From NCBI GenBank assembly GCA_038237475.1, contig JBBRYS010000005.1, forward strand, positions 310,001 through 374,000: 64,000 nt of DNA, in the 5' to 3' direction. The position numbers and the translations under genes were made by a program. Positions 46,047 to 56,190 of this stretch are shown here, piece after piece; the first letter of the stretch is position 1, and the number at the start of each line of letters is the position of its first letter. The notes below the pieces were generated by a model. That model was given only the letters and a program-made list of their open reading frames with translations. It did not search any database and was not told where the DNA came from. Source of the stretch: JAOAPY01 sp038237475. Its GTDB lineage: Bacteria > Acidobacteriota > Blastocatellia > Pyrinomonadales > Pyrinomonadaceae.

Positions 46047-48047
46047 GTGGATCGGCAAACGCAACGCGAATTTCTCATCGACATCGAAGACCTGGTCGAA
46101 CAACTCTTTTCCGATACGGAGGAATTACGCCGGCTGGACGCCCAGGGATCGCTGCGACGCGAACTGCTCGACGGCATTTTCCGGCATGTGCACAGTATCA
46201 AGGGCGTGGCTGCTACCGCGGATTTCAAAGACGTAAGCAAGCTGGCCCATCAAATTGAGAACTTGCTGGACAGCGCGCGGGCGGGTCGTATTCCAATTGA
46301 AGCGGGCTTTGTGGAACTGCTCGAAGAAGCTGCCTCAGCTCTTTCGGAAAGTCTGAGTCTTGCGGCTGCAGTACCCAGCCCCACTTCACATGTTGAGTTG
46401 ATCCAAAGAATGCAGGAATGGGATCAGCGTGAATTGCCCCCGGAGACGAACCGGCTGCCACCAGACTTACCGCCTGATTTTTCTTCGTCGTTGAATGAAA
46501 ACGAAAAGCAAGCGCTGCTCCTGGCGCTGCAACGAAACGAAAAGACGTACCTTGTCACGGCCGATTTCAGTCTTGCCCTCTTTGATCAGGAGTTCAATAA
46601 GCTGCGCGCGACACTGGCGCAGCAAGGGGCGGTAATCTCATCGCTGCCAAGCTTGAATCTCTCACTACCTGACCGCGTCAGCTTTCGCGTTCTATATTCC
46701 AGCGACCTTTCACTGCTCCAGTTACAAGAACTGCTGGAGCCTTTCACTCAGGTAACCATCGCGGCACTGGCAACAGCGGAACCGCACTCAATCACGACAG
46801 CAAGCGCTCCTCTTATTACGGCGCCTCAGTCCGAACGCCGGGATACCGTTGCGGATCCGGCCGGCTTTGTGCGCATCGAGATCGAAGAACTCGACCGGCT
46901 AATCTCAAACGCTCACGAACTCTTTGGGCAGACAGCGCGGGCGCTGCATCTGGTTTCTGACCGGCTGGCAGATGACTCTCAAATCGAACTGAGAAATCTC
47001 GACGCGCAGATCCGGGAATCTCTGTTTTCACTGGAGGAGAAAATCATCCAGCTGCGCATGGTCTCGCTGGATCGAGTACTGCAGCGGGCTGTGCGCGCGG
47101 GACATGTAGCTGCTCGCGTCGTCGGCAGGGAAGTCGAGATCAGCGTCGCCGGCCACGAACTGCGCATTGACAAGCTCATCTGTGATGCCATCGCCGATCC
47201 TCTACTGCACCTCGTGCGCAATGCGGTCGATCAGGGGATTGAATCGCCAGCTGAACGAGTTCAGGCAGGCAAGCCACCGGCCGGGCAGGTGCGGATTCAG
47301 GCGAACTCAGCCGGTGGTCGCGTGTGGCTGTCAGTCTTCGACGATGGCCGCGGCATCGATCCCAAAGTGGTGACGGCAGCCGCTTTGAAGCATGGATTCA
47401 TCGAAGAAGGGACTGTGTTGAACGATGAAATGAGTTTGCGAATGATTTTCCGTCCCGGGTTTTCGACTACCGGTGTGGTGAGCGAAGTCTCAGGCCGGGG
47501 CGTCGGGCTGGATATTGTAGAAAGAGATATCGAGCGCGTCGGCGGCGCAGTACGCGTGCGTACGCAGTTGGGTGAGGGTTCGGAATTTGAGATTCGCTTA
47601 CCGGCTACGTTGGGCGTTTTGCATGCGCTCGTGGTTGTTGGTAATGGCCATCGCTACTGTGTGGATAGCAGCTTGATCGTGGATCGCTGCGACCTTGGGC
47701 CGGGCGAGAGACGCAGCCATGACGCCGGACAAGGCATTCACTGGCGTGGTCAAATACTGCCCTCGATTGACTTGGATCGCGCGCTACAAATAGAAGTGCA
47801 GCCCCGCAACTACCTCCGGGCGCTGATCTGCGACCTTCCCCTTGAGGGTGTGGGTTCGGGAACCAGCCGTTACGCTATTCTCATCGAAGGTGTTGAGGAA
47901 AGCCAGGAGGTATTGGTGCGTGGTCTCGGCCGGCATGCAGCCATGTGGACCGGCGTGGCGGGCGCGGCTGAACTCTGGAACGGAGAAGTTGCTCTGGTTT
48001 TGGATCTGCCGTTGCTGCTCTCGCAGACCTCTTCGCCTTCATCTTGA
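46047..48047 (+). CDS. CheA-like histidine kinase (HPt, dimerisation, ATPase, CheW-like domains)
   Basis: About 666 residues from a GTG at 46047. An HPt domain at the N-terminus carries the phospho-acceptor His49 in FRHVHSIKG. A region at about 170-260 (VTADFSLALFDQEFNKLRAT) resembles the repeat found in CheA P2-like parts. The dimerisation and ATPase region has HLVRNAVDQGIESPAER, FDDGRGID and GRGVGLDIVERDI. A CheW-like domain ends the protein. This is the CheA family; without a nearby CheY, receptor or motility gene it may serve a non-chemotactic pathway. The start is inferred: the in-frame upstream sequence is a low-complexity array with a Leu/Pro-rich product, and no ribosome site is seen. 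Confidence 0.83.
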   Translation: MDRQTQREFLIDIEDLVEQLFSDTEELRRLDAQGSLRRELLDGIFRHVHSIKGVAATADFKDVSKLAHQIENLLDSARAGRIPIEAGFVELLEEAASALSESLSLAAAVPSPTSHVELIQRMQEWDQRELPPETNRLPPDLPPDFSSSLNENEKQALLLALQRNEKTYLVTADFSLALFDQEFNKLRATLAQQGAVISSLPSLNLSLPDRVSFRVLYSSDLSLLQLQELLEPFTQVTIAALATAEPHSITTASAPLITAPQSERRDTVADPAGFVRIEIEELDRLISNAHELFGQTARALHLVSDRLADDSQIELRNLDAQIRESLFSLEEKIIQLRMVSLDRVLQRAVRAGHVAARVVGREVEISVAGHELRIDKLICDAIADPLLHLVRNAVDQGIESPAERVQAGKPPAGQVRIQANSAGGRVWLSVFDDGRGIDPKVVTAAALKHGFIEEGTVLNDEMSLRMIFRPGFSTTGVVSEVSGRGVGLDIVERDIERVGGAVRVRTQLGEGSEFEIRLPATLGVLHALVVVGNGHRYCVDSSLIVDRCDLGPGERRSHDAGQGIHWRGQILPSIDLDRALQIEVQPRNYLRALICDLPLEGVGSGTSRYAILIEGVEESQEVLVRGLGRHAAMWTGVAGAAELWNGEVALVLDLPLLLSQTSSPSS

Positions 48048-48120
48048 ACAATCCGCCTGGCGGTGGTCCAACAATCGACGAGTTTTCGACTTCTAAGTTT
48101 TGCTGCAAGCGGTTTCAGTT

Positions 48121-49377
48121 TTAGCCGGGCTGCTTGTAGATCACTCCGCCCTTCATCACAAAGCGCACCCGGCGCAAGGCTGAAATGTTTCGCGTTGGAT
48201 CTCCCTCGACTGCGATCAGATCCGCCAGTAGTCCCTTGCTCACCCGGCCAATCTTGTCTTCCTGATGCAGCACGCGCGCGTCAACCGAAGTAGCCGATCG
48301 CAACGCATCAACTATCGGCATCCCAAAGTCGATCATCGTTTCGATCTCTTTTGCGTTGTCACCGTGAGCAAAGACGCCCACATCGCTGCCGCTCGCAATC
48401 GTGACTCCCGCCGCCAGCGCCGCCTTGAATACAGCTTTCTTCTTTTCAGCATTAGCGCCCGCGATGGCGAGCGTCGGACACAACGCCACACCGTGCTCTT
48501 TCATCAGCCGAAATACTTCAGGCGTGCCGCCGTCGCCGTGCTCGATCGTTTCCACACCGGCCAGGGTCGCGCGACGCATTCCTTCGGTGGTTGTCGCGTG
48601 CGCTGTTACGGGAACATTGGCGCTGCGTGCGGTGGCCACGATCAGCTTCAACTCGTCGAGCGAAAATGTGGGCGCTGCGCCCTGCGTACCCCAGCGATAA
48701 TCGGCGTACACCTTGATCCAATCGGCCCCGTGGCCAATTTGATCGCGCACGACCCGCGTGAGGCTATCGACGCCATCAGCTTCTTCGGCGCCCTGCGGCA
48801 CGCGCCACTCCGCGGCATAGCCCTTCGGACCATAACTGCCGGTGGCCACTATCGCGCGCGTGACTACAAACATGCGCGGTCCGGGAATTATTCCCTGCTC
48901 CACTGCCTGCTTCAGCCCCACGTCCGCATAACCCGCGCCTTCGGTGCCCAGATCGCGAATGGTAGTGAAGCCGGCCATGAGGGTGTTCCGCAAATGATTG
49001 GTGGCCCGGGCCACGCGCAGGGTGAGCGACTCGTGGGCCACCTGATCGTTCCAGAGGGTTTCACTGTATGGATGCAACAGCACGTGTGAGTGAGCTTCGA
49101 TCAAACCCGGCAGCAGCGTCAGTCCAGGCAGGTCTATGATCTTCGCAGCAGCCGGAGCCTTGATCTCACTGGCAGGTCCCACTGCTTCAATCTTTTCTCC
49201 GCGCACCAGCACCACCCAGTCGTCATGCAACTGCGCCGCCTCTCCATCAAAAATGTGCGCCGGCCTGAGCAGGAAGACTGTTTCCGATTGCGCCGCCATG
49301 GGCGCAGGTGTTTGGGCAGACACTGCGGAAGAAAAAAGAGTCGCCAAAGACAGGAGGATGGTAAGTAGGACACGCAT
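48121..49377 (-). CDS. Exported metal-dependent amidohydrolase
   Basis: A 418-residue amidohydrolase-superfamily enzyme. A signal peptide opens the protein (MRVLLTILLSLATLFSSAVS, then AQ). Metal ligands: HxH in LIEAHSHVLLHP, Lys in DWIKVYADY, His in VTAHATTTEG and IEHGDGG, and Asp in IASGSDVGVFAHG. These match the imidazolonepropionase/Xaa-Pro dipeptidase-like exported amidohydrolases; the substrate is unknown. The ATG at 49375-49377 has GAGGTC five bases upstream; a longer in-frame opening to 49530 reads through non-conserved sequence and is rejected. It is followed, in genome order, by a Tat-exported amidase on the same strand. Confidence 0.86.
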   Translation of the reverse strand: MRVLLTILLSLATLFSSAVSAQTPAPMAAQSETVFLLRPAHIFDGEAAQLHDDWVVLVRGEKIEAVGPASEIKAPAAAKIIDLPGLTLLPGLIEAHSHVLLHPYSETLWNDQVAHESLTLRVARATNHLRNTLMAGFTTIRDLGTEGAGYADVGLKQAVEQGIIPGPRMFVVTRAIVATGSYGPKGYAAEWRVPQGAEEADGVDSLTRVVRDQIGHGADWIKVYADYRWGTQGAAPTFSLDELKLIVATARSANVPVTAHATTTEGMRRATLAGVETIEHGDGGTPEVFRLMKEHGVALCPTLAIAGANAEKKKAVFKAALAAGVTIASGSDVGVFAHGDNAKEIETMIDFGMPIVDALRSATSVDARVLHQEDKIGRVSKGLLADLIAVEGDPTRNISALRRVRFVMKGGVIYKQPG

Positions 49378-49526
49378 AATGTGACCTCGAAGGTTACGGA
49401 CCTGACGAAATGGACTGACTAAGAATTGGTTTCCGCGCTTCTCGTCCAGGCGCTGCACGATAATAGCGCCTGCACTTTCCTGTAACTCAAAATAATATTG
49501 CAACCAGCAACAACGCCGCTGCCTCT

Positions 49527-51347
49527 TCACGCCCAGTCAACCTTCGGGTGCATGGTGTGCCACTTAGTCGCCTGCTCATAAGCGAGCGCCACTCGCAACG
49601 GCGCCGACTCGTCATAGACGCCACCTGTAAACATGATCGCCTGCGGCAGCTCGTTGATAAAGCCGCAGGGAACGCAGACTGCCGGGTGCCCGGTGAGATT
49701 GGTGACGAGCAGGCTGGCGCTGCCCGGCGCTGGTGAAACAAAAACATCCCACTGCGCCATTAATTTTTCCATTTCGTGCATCAGCAGCGTGCGCGCGCGT
49801 TGGGCCCTGAGGTACTCAACAGCCGGAACGAAGCGCGAACTGCGAAACGAGTTGGGCCAATCGCCAGCATCCTGGCCGGAGAGTTGGTTGACGCGCCCAT
49901 CGCGAGTGATGTCATCGAAAGCCGCCGCCGCTTCTGCCGTCAGGATGTAACGCAATGCTGCGGTGGAAAACTTTGGCAGCTCAATCGCGGTCAGCTTTAC
50001 ACCGGCCTTCTCCAGAGCATCGATCGCTTCTTTATAGAGTGCGGTGCGCTGTGCCTGCTGCTGTTTTTGCGCGTCTGTGGTCGGAGTAAACCCCGCGCCC
50101 TCAAATTCGGTTTTGAGATAGCCGATGCGCATGCCGGCCAGTTTTCTCTCCGGCTCCCAATTGAACGGCGCATCTCCGACCGTGATATCGCGACTATCCG
50201 GACCATAGATAGCGCTCAACACCGCTGCACAATCTTCCACACCGCGGCAGATTGGTCCAATCTTATCCATCGTCCAACTCAGTCCCATCGCTCCATAGCG
50301 ACTGACACGACCGTAGGTTGGACGCAGACCTGTTACGCCACATCTTGAAGACGGCGAAACGATCGAGCCAAGGGTCTCAGTGCCGATTGAGAAGCCAACC
50401 AGACCAGCGGACGTAGCCGAAGCCGGGCCGGCTGATGAGCCGCTGGATCCCAAACGATCTTCATCAGGGATCCAGGGATTGCGAGTGACGCCACCAAACC
50501 ACTTCGGTCCCTGAGCCAACGCTCCCATCGAGAGCTTTGCCAGCAGCACTGCGCCGGCTCGCTGCAAACGCTCGACCACGGCCGCGTCGTAATCGATGAC
50601 CTGATCGCGAAAGGGCTCTGCGCCCCAGGTGGTCCTGATGCCTTTGGTCGCAAACAGATCCTTGGCGCCCCAGGGAATTCCATGCAGCGGCCCGCGATAT
50701 TTACCGCGCTTGATTTCTTCATCCGCCGCAGCAGCTTGTTTCAAAGCTAAATCTTCAGTCAGCGTCACCACGCACCGGAGTTTTGGACCAAAGCGTTTCA
50801 GACGCGCCAGGTACATCTTCGTCAGGTCGACAGAAGAAAGCCTGCGGGTTCGCACCAACTCTGCGAGCTGGGGCACAGTCGCAAAGGCAAGATCGTCGAC
50901 CGTCTTGTAGGGCGCGGGTTCAATCCTGCCGAAACGAAATTTGCCGCCGGCTCGATATAAGTCCCTGCGCGCGCGCGCGGGATGAAAGGCGATAGCTGGT
51001 TCGGTATCGAGCGGTATCTCAATCTTCCGCACCGTCTCGTAATTGTCCAACAGCCGATTCACGTTTGGCAGCGCCATCGTCTCCTGCGCCTCGGTGAAGT
51101 CGAGTCCCACTACCTTCTCGGCAGTATGCAGCATCTCCTTCGTGATGCGAGCTGCGGGAGTGGGCGAAGGTGAAGGCGAAGGCACGGGGGTCGTCGTTTG
51201 CGCGTTCACCGAAAGCGGCAGCTTCGAGGCCGCGAGCCCGGCGGCTCCGAGTGCCGGCAACAGCTTCACAAACGATCGGCGATCAACGCCCGAGTTATTT
51301 TCAACCGGAATCGCCGGCTGGCTGTCTTCGGTTCCCTGCTTCTTCAT
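49527..51347 (-). CDS. Tat-exported amidase-signature-family protein
   Basis: A 606-residue amidase. The Tat signal is clear: DRRSFVKLLPALGAAGLAAS, near residues 22-41. The amidase signature has the catalytic Lys in GIPWGAKDLF and the Ser-cisSer-Lys set around LGSSGSSAGPASATSAGLVG and GTETLGSIVSPSSRCGVTGL. A Pro/Ser-rich linker follows the signal. It probably hydrolyses a carboxylic amide in the periplasm; the substrate is unknown. The ATG at 51345-51347 has an AGAGGAG site; the in-frame upstream start at 51386 is not needed. It may share an operon with the amidohydrolase downstream and the histidine phosphatase upstream. Confidence 0.88.
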   Translation of the reverse strand: MKKQGTEDSQPAIPVENNSGVDRRSFVKLLPALGAAGLAASKLPLSVNAQTTTPVPSPSPSPTPAARITKEMLHTAEKVVGLDFTEAQETMALPNVNRLLDNYETVRKIEIPLDTEPAIAFHPARARRDLYRAGGKFRFGRIEPAPYKTVDDLAFATVPQLAELVRTRRLSSVDLTKMYLARLKRFGPKLRCVVTLTEDLALKQAAAADEEIKRGKYRGPLHGIPWGAKDLFATKGIRTTWGAEPFRDQVIDYDAAVVERLQRAGAVLLAKLSMGALAQGPKWFGGVTRNPWIPDEDRLGSSGSSAGPASATSAGLVGFSIGTETLGSIVSPSSRCGVTGLRPTYGRVSRYGAMGLSWTMDKIGPICRGVEDCAAVLSAIYGPDSRDITVGDAPFNWEPERKLAGMRIGYLKTEFEGAGFTPTTDAQKQQQAQRTALYKEAIDALEKAGVKLTAIELPKFSTAALRYILTAEAAAAFDDITRDGRVNQLSGQDAGDWPNSFRSSRFVPAVEYLRAQRARTLLMHEMEKLMAQWDVFVSPAPGSASLLVTNLTGHPAVCVPCGFINELPQAIMFTGGVYDESAPLRVALAYEQATKWHTMHPKVDWA

Positions 51348-51415
51348 GTTTCTCCTCTTGTCCCAGCGGCTTTGCAGCTGCCTCACAGTGCGGGGTGGCG
51401 CTGACTCGCCGAAAG

Positions 51416-52012
51416 TTATCGCATCATTGGTACGTTAGTTGGATTGCCTGACTGGATGGCGCTACCAAATTTGATCCTGGTTACTTTCGCGCTCCCCGAT
51501 TTGTAGATACTGACGATAAACATGTTGTCGTAATCGCTATCGGGAATCTCAGGAACACTTGCGCCACCTAAAGCAGTCACGATCTCGGGCACAGTATTGC
51601 TGTGGCCCACCACCAGGATCGTCTGGCCACGATTAGTAGTGCGAATACTGTTAATAAGATCCTCTGTTTTCTTTGCCTCAATCACGTTCAGGGACACCTG
51701 CAACTTGTCGGCGAGAGGCTTGGCAGTCTCTTGTGTGCGTTTATACTGCGTGCTGTAGATCGCATTAATGCCGGCGTTGCCAAGGACGCGCACCAGTTCC
51801 TGCGCCCGAGCCTGTCCGGCGGGACTGAGCTCGGGATCAGGATTGTTGGGTTCGATATTTTTCTCGGCATGCCGCACCAGGATCACAGTTGTCAACGGAT
51901 GCGAAAAGGTTGAGAAGTAAGCAAAGACAACGATTGCGCCGAGCACGGCAAAGAACATCGAGAAGACGACGATAGTTCTGAGCCGGGTTCGCGGTTCAGG
52001 CGTTGGATCCAT
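51416..52012 (-). CDS. Membrane-anchored histidine phosphatase (SixA/phosphoglycerate mutase-like)
   Basis: A 198-residue protein. Residues about 15-38 are a membrane helix (TIVVFSMFFAVLGAIVVFAY). The phosphatase core has the catalytic RHAE (ILVRHAEKNIEPNNP), Arg in YKRTQETAKPL, and the second His in VVGHSNTVPE. The ATG at 52010-52012 is chosen; an in-frame start at 52108 would add residues encoded by repeat DNA. The domain is most like SixA and related phosphohistidine or general phosphatases; the substrate is unknown. It lies 68 bases upstream of the amidase on the same strand. Confidence 0.83.
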   Translation of the reverse strand: MDPTPEPRTRLRTIVVFSMFFAVLGAIVVFAYFSTFSHPLTTVILVRHAEKNIEPNNPDPELSPAGQARAQELVRVLGNAGINAIYSTQYKRTQETAKPLADKLQVSLNVIEAKKTEDLINSIRTTNRGQTILVVGHSNTVPEIVTALGGASVPEIPDSDYDNMFIVSIYKSGSAKVTRIKFGSAIQSGNPTNVPMMR

Positions 52013-52094
52013 TTTGTAATGTCCTGGTTGCGTGGCGTTGCAGGGCGGTAAACCATACCACCTGAGCCCTATAATTTCGAGAAATTTTTCCAGG

Positions 52095-52255
52095 AAGAAG
52101 ATATCCACAGATTACGCCCATTACACAAAGACCGGAAGACAAACCTGAAAAGTGTCGCGGCTTCAATTGCTTGAGCACGAGGCGGTAAGAGAAACAGGTG
52201 ATTCAGTCGCTCATGTTTTCTGTATCTGCGCAATCGGCGTAATCTGTGGATGCTG
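52095..52255. repeat. CCGATTACGCAGATT-family inverted element between the histidine phosphatase and Kgd genes
   Basis: The left arm (about 52105-52130) reads TATCCACAGATTACGCCCAT. The right arm (about 52221-52251) reads CTGCGCAATCGGCGTAATCT and ends GTGGAT. About 90 unrelated bases lie between. The element fills the middle of the 319-base gap 52013-52331 between divergent genes. The rest, 52256-52331, holds the likely Kgd promoter and a GAGGTGA ribosome site (52318-52324). Confidence 0.75.
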
Positions 52256-52331
52256 CCGACCCGTAGTGTGCAAACGAATTGCGAAGATGATAGTCTTTTG
52301 GCACAGACGCTCTTGATGAGGTGACAGCGAG

Positions 52332-55300
52332 TTGAGTATCAGAGAACCACAAGATCTTTCAGAATTAATCGCCGAAAATTTTGGCGCGAATGCCACTTAT
52401 GTGGAAGGATTATTGAGCCGTTTTCGCAGCAACCCTCAGTCAGTCGACGAGTCCTGGCGCTCATATTTCGGAGAATTACTGGGCGATAACGCGACCCCGG
52501 CGCCTGCTCCTCCACCATCTGAAAACGGGCGTCATGCTGCACCGGTCGCCACCACTGTTACGCCCGCTGCAACTAACGCCTCGCAGACCGCTCCAGCGAC
52601 GAGCGCTGCCGCACCAGCTCCGCAACCACAGCCTGCCGCCGCTGCTGTAGACGGGCAAGCTCATGAAGAAGCAATTCCCATCCGCGGCGCGGCGCTGAAA
52701 ATAGTAGAAAACATGGCCGCGAGCCTGGCGGTACCTACGGCAACCTCCCAAAGAAGAATTCCGGTCAAGCTCCTCGATGAAAACCGGCGCACCATCAACC
52801 ACCATCTCAAGGAAAAGGATCGCGGTAAAGCCTCGTACACGCATTTGATTGCGTGGGCCATCCTGCGCGCTCTGGAAAAATTTCCGCAGCTCAACGATGG
52901 GTATGCCGAGCAGGAAGGCAAGTCAGTCCGTCTGCGCCGGCCGGAAGTAAATTTCGGTGTGGCTATTGATCTCGAAAAGAAAGACGGCACGCGTTCGCTG
53001 CTGGTGCCGAATGTGAAGAGCGCAAACACTCTCAGCTTTTCACAATTTGTGGACGCCTACGACGATGTGGTCAAGCGTGCCCGCACCGGGAAACTTCAAT
53101 TGTCCGACTTTCAGGGCACTACTATTTCGCTGACTAATCCCGGCACCATCGGCACCGTGGCTTCGATGCCGCGCCTGATGGTGGGACAGTCGTTGATCGT
53201 CGCCACCGGAGCGATTGAATACCCGGCCGAGTACCAGGCCATGGCGCCTATCGCGCTTTCGCAACTGGGTATCAGCAAGGCCATCACAATCAGCAGCACT
53301 TACGATCACCGCGTGGTCCAGGGAGCCGAATCCGGCGCCTTTCTGGCGCTCATGCATGAACTGCTGGTAGGCAAGCACAATTTCTACGACAAAATCTTCG
53401 CGGACCTCGGCATACCTTATCCACCGCTCCGCTGGAACATCGATCACAATCCGTTCTTTCTCGGCGGCGATCAAACGCACGAGCAAACCGTACGGCAGGC
53501 CCGGGTCATGGAACTGATCAACGCTTATCGAGTGCGAGGGCACCTGATTGCGGACATCGATCCATTGCACGCCATGCCGGTGCTCTACCACCCGGAACTG
53601 GATATCGAAACCTACAATCTCTCAATCTGGGACCTGGATCGTCTGTTCATTACCGGCGGTCTGGGCGGAACAGAAAGCGCCACTCTGCGCGAAATTCTGG
53701 ATATTCTGCGGCGCGCCTACTGTGGCAAGGTCGGCACTGAATACCGCCACATCCAAAGCAAGGAAGAAAAGATTTGGATCCGCGAGGCAATCCGCAAGCA
53801 CTTTGTCAGCCCTGAACCGCTGGCGCCGGAAATCCGCAAAAAATTGCTCTGGAAACTGATTTCGGCCGAGCAGTTCGAACGCTTCCTGGGTACTCGGTAC
53901 CTGGGTCAGAAACGTTTTTCTCTGGAGGGATGCGAGACCATCATTCCACTCCTTGATCAGCTGGTGCTGGGTGCAGGCGCCCGCGGCGTGGAAGAAATCA
54001 CCATGGGCATGGCCCATCGCGGCCGCTTGAATGTGCTGGCAAATGTTGTGGGCCAATTCTGCGAACGCATCTTTGCCGCCTTTGAAGGATCAACGCATCC
54101 TTCTTTCCCCGCCGACGAAGGCGATGTGAAATATCATCAGGGCGCAGTGGGTGAACGGGAAACGCCGGAGGGCAGAAAGGTGAAGATTACTCTGTCACCG
54201 AATCCCAGCCACCTGGAGGCAGTCGATCCCGTGGTCGAAGGCATGGTGCGAGCACGCCAGGATCTGCTTGAGCACGGCGCTGGCGCTGCGCGCGAAGAAG
54301 TTATCGATCGCGTCCTGCCGGTGTTGCTGCACGGCGACGCAGCCTTTGCCGGACAGGGTGTGGTGATGGAGACCTTGAATTTTGCCGGCCTGCGCGGCTA
54401 TTCGACCGGCGGCACCATTCACATCATCATTAACAATCAGATCGGATTTACTACTTCACCGGACGCCGGGCGTTCGACAATTTACTCGACCGATATCGCT
54501 CGCATGACGCAGCTGCCGATTTTTCACATCAACGGCGACGATCCGGAAGCCGCTTATCGAGTCCTGCAGATAGCCTTCGACTACCGCCAGGAGTTCAATA
54601 AGGATGTGGTACTGGACGTAGTTGGCTTCAGAAAGCTCGGCCACAACGAAACAGACGAGCCCAGTTATACGCAGCCCCTGATGTACGCGCGAGTTAAAGC
54701 CCACCCCGGAGTACGCACTATTTATGCGAGGCGCTTAATCAAGGAAGGTGTGATTGATGAAGCTGAGCTGGATGAGATGCTGGCCGAGCGAACCCGCAGA
54801 CTCGAAGCTTCCCAAACACGGGCCAAGGAAGTAGTAGCGCAAAAGCCGCCTGTGCGGCTCGCGCCCCCGCTCGAGGAACTCGATGGCTCTGAGGTTATCG
54901 ACACCGGGGTGAACGCCGAAATCATTCGCGATATCGCGCACAAGATTGCCGTCATTCCCGAAGGCTTTAACATTAATCCCAAGATGGTGGGCCAACTGGC
55001 GCGGCGCGCAAAAATGGGCGAGGGCACGTTGCCACTCGATTGGGCTTTCGCCGAGGCCGTAGCCTTTGGCTCGCTGGTGTTCGAGGGATGCAGAGTGCGC
55101 TTGAGTGGCCAGGACTCAGGACGCGGCACCTTCAGCCAGCGCCACGCGGTTCTCTACGACACTCAGACCGGCAGACCGTGGGCACCACTGTCCGAGCTTC
55201 GTTCAGAAAAAGACGCCGCCGCCCGCTTCGATGTGTTTGACAGTTCTCTATCTGAAGAGGGTGTGCTGGGATTTGAATATGGATACTCGGTGGTTGCCAA

Positions 55301-56087
55301 AGACGCACTCGTATTGTGGGAGGCGCAGTTTGGCGATTTTGGCAACGGCGCCCAGGTGGACATCGATCAATACATTTCCGCTGGCGAAGACAAGTGGAAA
55401 CAGACAGCGCGGCTGGGAATGTTGTTGCCACATGGTTACGAAGGCCAGGGTCCGGAGCATTCCAGCGCTCGTCTGGAAAGATACCTGCAACTCTGCGCCG
55501 AGAATAATCTGGCGGTCTGTAATCCGACCACGCCGGCCCAGTACTTTCACCTATTGCGCCGGCAAGTAAGACCGGGATTTGAACGTCCTCTGATTGTGAT
55601 GACTCCCAAGAGTCTGTTGCGATTGCCGGCCGCTACTTCGTCAGTTGAGGAACTGACAACCGGCGGGTTCAGCTCGGTGCTCGATGACCTGACCAGCGAA
55701 GACCCAACCCAGGTACAGCGCCTCGTCATCTGCAGCGGCAAGGTGTACTACGATCTCATCGAAGCGCATACGAAAGCAGCCGAGGATTCAGCCAAGGGTC
55801 GTGTCGCGATCATCCGGCTCGAGCAGTTTTATCCTTTTCCCGCCGGCTTGTTGACGGAAATAGCGGCCCGTTATACGAATGCCAGGGAGTTGGTTTGGTG
55901 CCAGGAAGAACCAAAGAACATGGGTGGCTGGACTTTTGTCGAGCCACGTCTTGAAAGTCTGCTGCCCCAGTTAGGCCGCCCGCGTTACGCCGGCCGCGAC
56001 GCCTCGGCCAGCCCGGCCACGGGCTCCTATGCGATTCATCAGTTGGAGCAAGCCCAACTGGTTCATGAGGCGCTGACCTTGTCTTGA
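52332..56087 (+). CDS. kgd: Multifunctional 2-oxoglutarate dehydrogenase E2-E1 fusion (Kgd/OdhA type)
   Basis: A 1251-residue fusion. Residues about 5-50 are the E1 N-terminal helix (FGANATYVEGLLSRFR). An Ala/Pro-rich linker follows. Residues about 105-345 are an E2 acyltransferase domain ending STYDHRVVQGAESG (His near 325). The thiamine-dependent E1 then fills the rest, with MAHRGRLNVLANVVGQ, INNQIGFTTSP, FRKLGHNETDEPS and YEGQGPEHSSARLER. No lipoyl domain is seen, as in mycobacterial Kgd, which therefore needs a lipoylated partner. The start is TTG at 52332 with GAGGTGA seven bases before it. It catalyses oxidative decarboxylation of 2-oxoglutarate in the TCA cycle. It is a single-gene unit. 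Confidence 0.93.
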   Translation: MSIREPQDLSELIAENFGANATYVEGLLSRFRSNPQSVDESWRSYFGELLGDNATPAPAPPPSENGRHAAPVATTVTPAATNASQTAPATSAAAPAPQPQPAAAAVDGQAHEEAIPIRGAALKIVENMAASLAVPTATSQRRIPVKLLDENRRTINHHLKEKDRGKASYTHLIAWAILRALEKFPQLNDGYAEQEGKSVRLRRPEVNFGVAIDLEKKDGTRSLLVPNVKSANTLSFSQFVDAYDDVVKRARTGKLQLSDFQGTTISLTNPGTIGTVASMPRLMVGQSLIVATGAIEYPAEYQAMAPIALSQLGISKAITISSTYDHRVVQGAESGAFLALMHELLVGKHNFYDKIFADLGIPYPPLRWNIDHNPFFLGGDQTHEQTVRQARVMELINAYRVRGHLIADIDPLHAMPVLYHPELDIETYNLSIWDLDRLFITGGLGGTESATLREILDILRRAYCGKVGTEYRHIQSKEEKIWIREAIRKHFVSPEPLAPEIRKKLLWKLISAEQFERFLGTRYLGQKRFSLEGCETIIPLLDQLVLGAGARGVEEITMGMAHRGRLNVLANVVGQFCERIFAAFEGSTHPSFPADEGDVKYHQGAVGERETPEGRKVKITLSPNPSHLEAVDPVVEGMVRARQDLLEHGAGAAREEVIDRVLPVLLHGDAAFAGQGVVMETLNFAGLRGYSTGGTIHIIINNQIGFTTSPDAGRSTIYSTDIARMTQLPIFHINGDDPEAAYRVLQIAFDYRQEFNKDVVLDVVGFRKLGHNETDEPSYTQPLMYARVKAHPGVRTIYARRLIKEGVIDEAELDEMLAERTRRLEASQTRAKEVVAQKPPVRLAPPLEELDGSEVIDTGVNAEIIRDIAHKIAVIPEGFNINPKMVGQLARRAKMGEGTLPLDWAFAEAVAFGSLVFEGCRVRLSGQDSGRGTFSQRHAVLYDTQTGRPWAPLSELRSEKDAAARFDVFDSSLSEEGVLGFEYGYSVVAKDALVLWEAQFGDFGNGAQVDIDQYISAGEDKWKQTARLGMLLPHGYEGQGPEHSSARLERYLQLCAENNLAVCNPTTPAQYFHLLRRQVRPGFERPLIVMTPKSLLRLPAATSSVEELTTGGFSSVLDDLTSEDPTQVQRLVICSGKVYYDLIEAHTKAAEDSAKGRVAIIRLEQFYPFPAGLLTEIAARYTNARELVWCQEEPKNMGGWTFVEPRLESLLPQLGRPRYAGRDASASPATGSYAIHQLEQAQLVHEALTLS

Positions 56088-56190
56088 ATCAGGCAGTGGT
56101 CAGCGTGCCAATCGCCGGAGGAGAAGATGGGAATTGATGAGCAGTCTCATTGTTCGCACGGGCACGCCGGAGCGTTCCGTCTCAGGACGA

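Noticed and set aside
48265..49089. Long plus-strand open frame opposite the amidohydrolase
   Set aside because: The product is Arg/His-rich without domain pattern; the opposite frame carries all metal-binding motifs.
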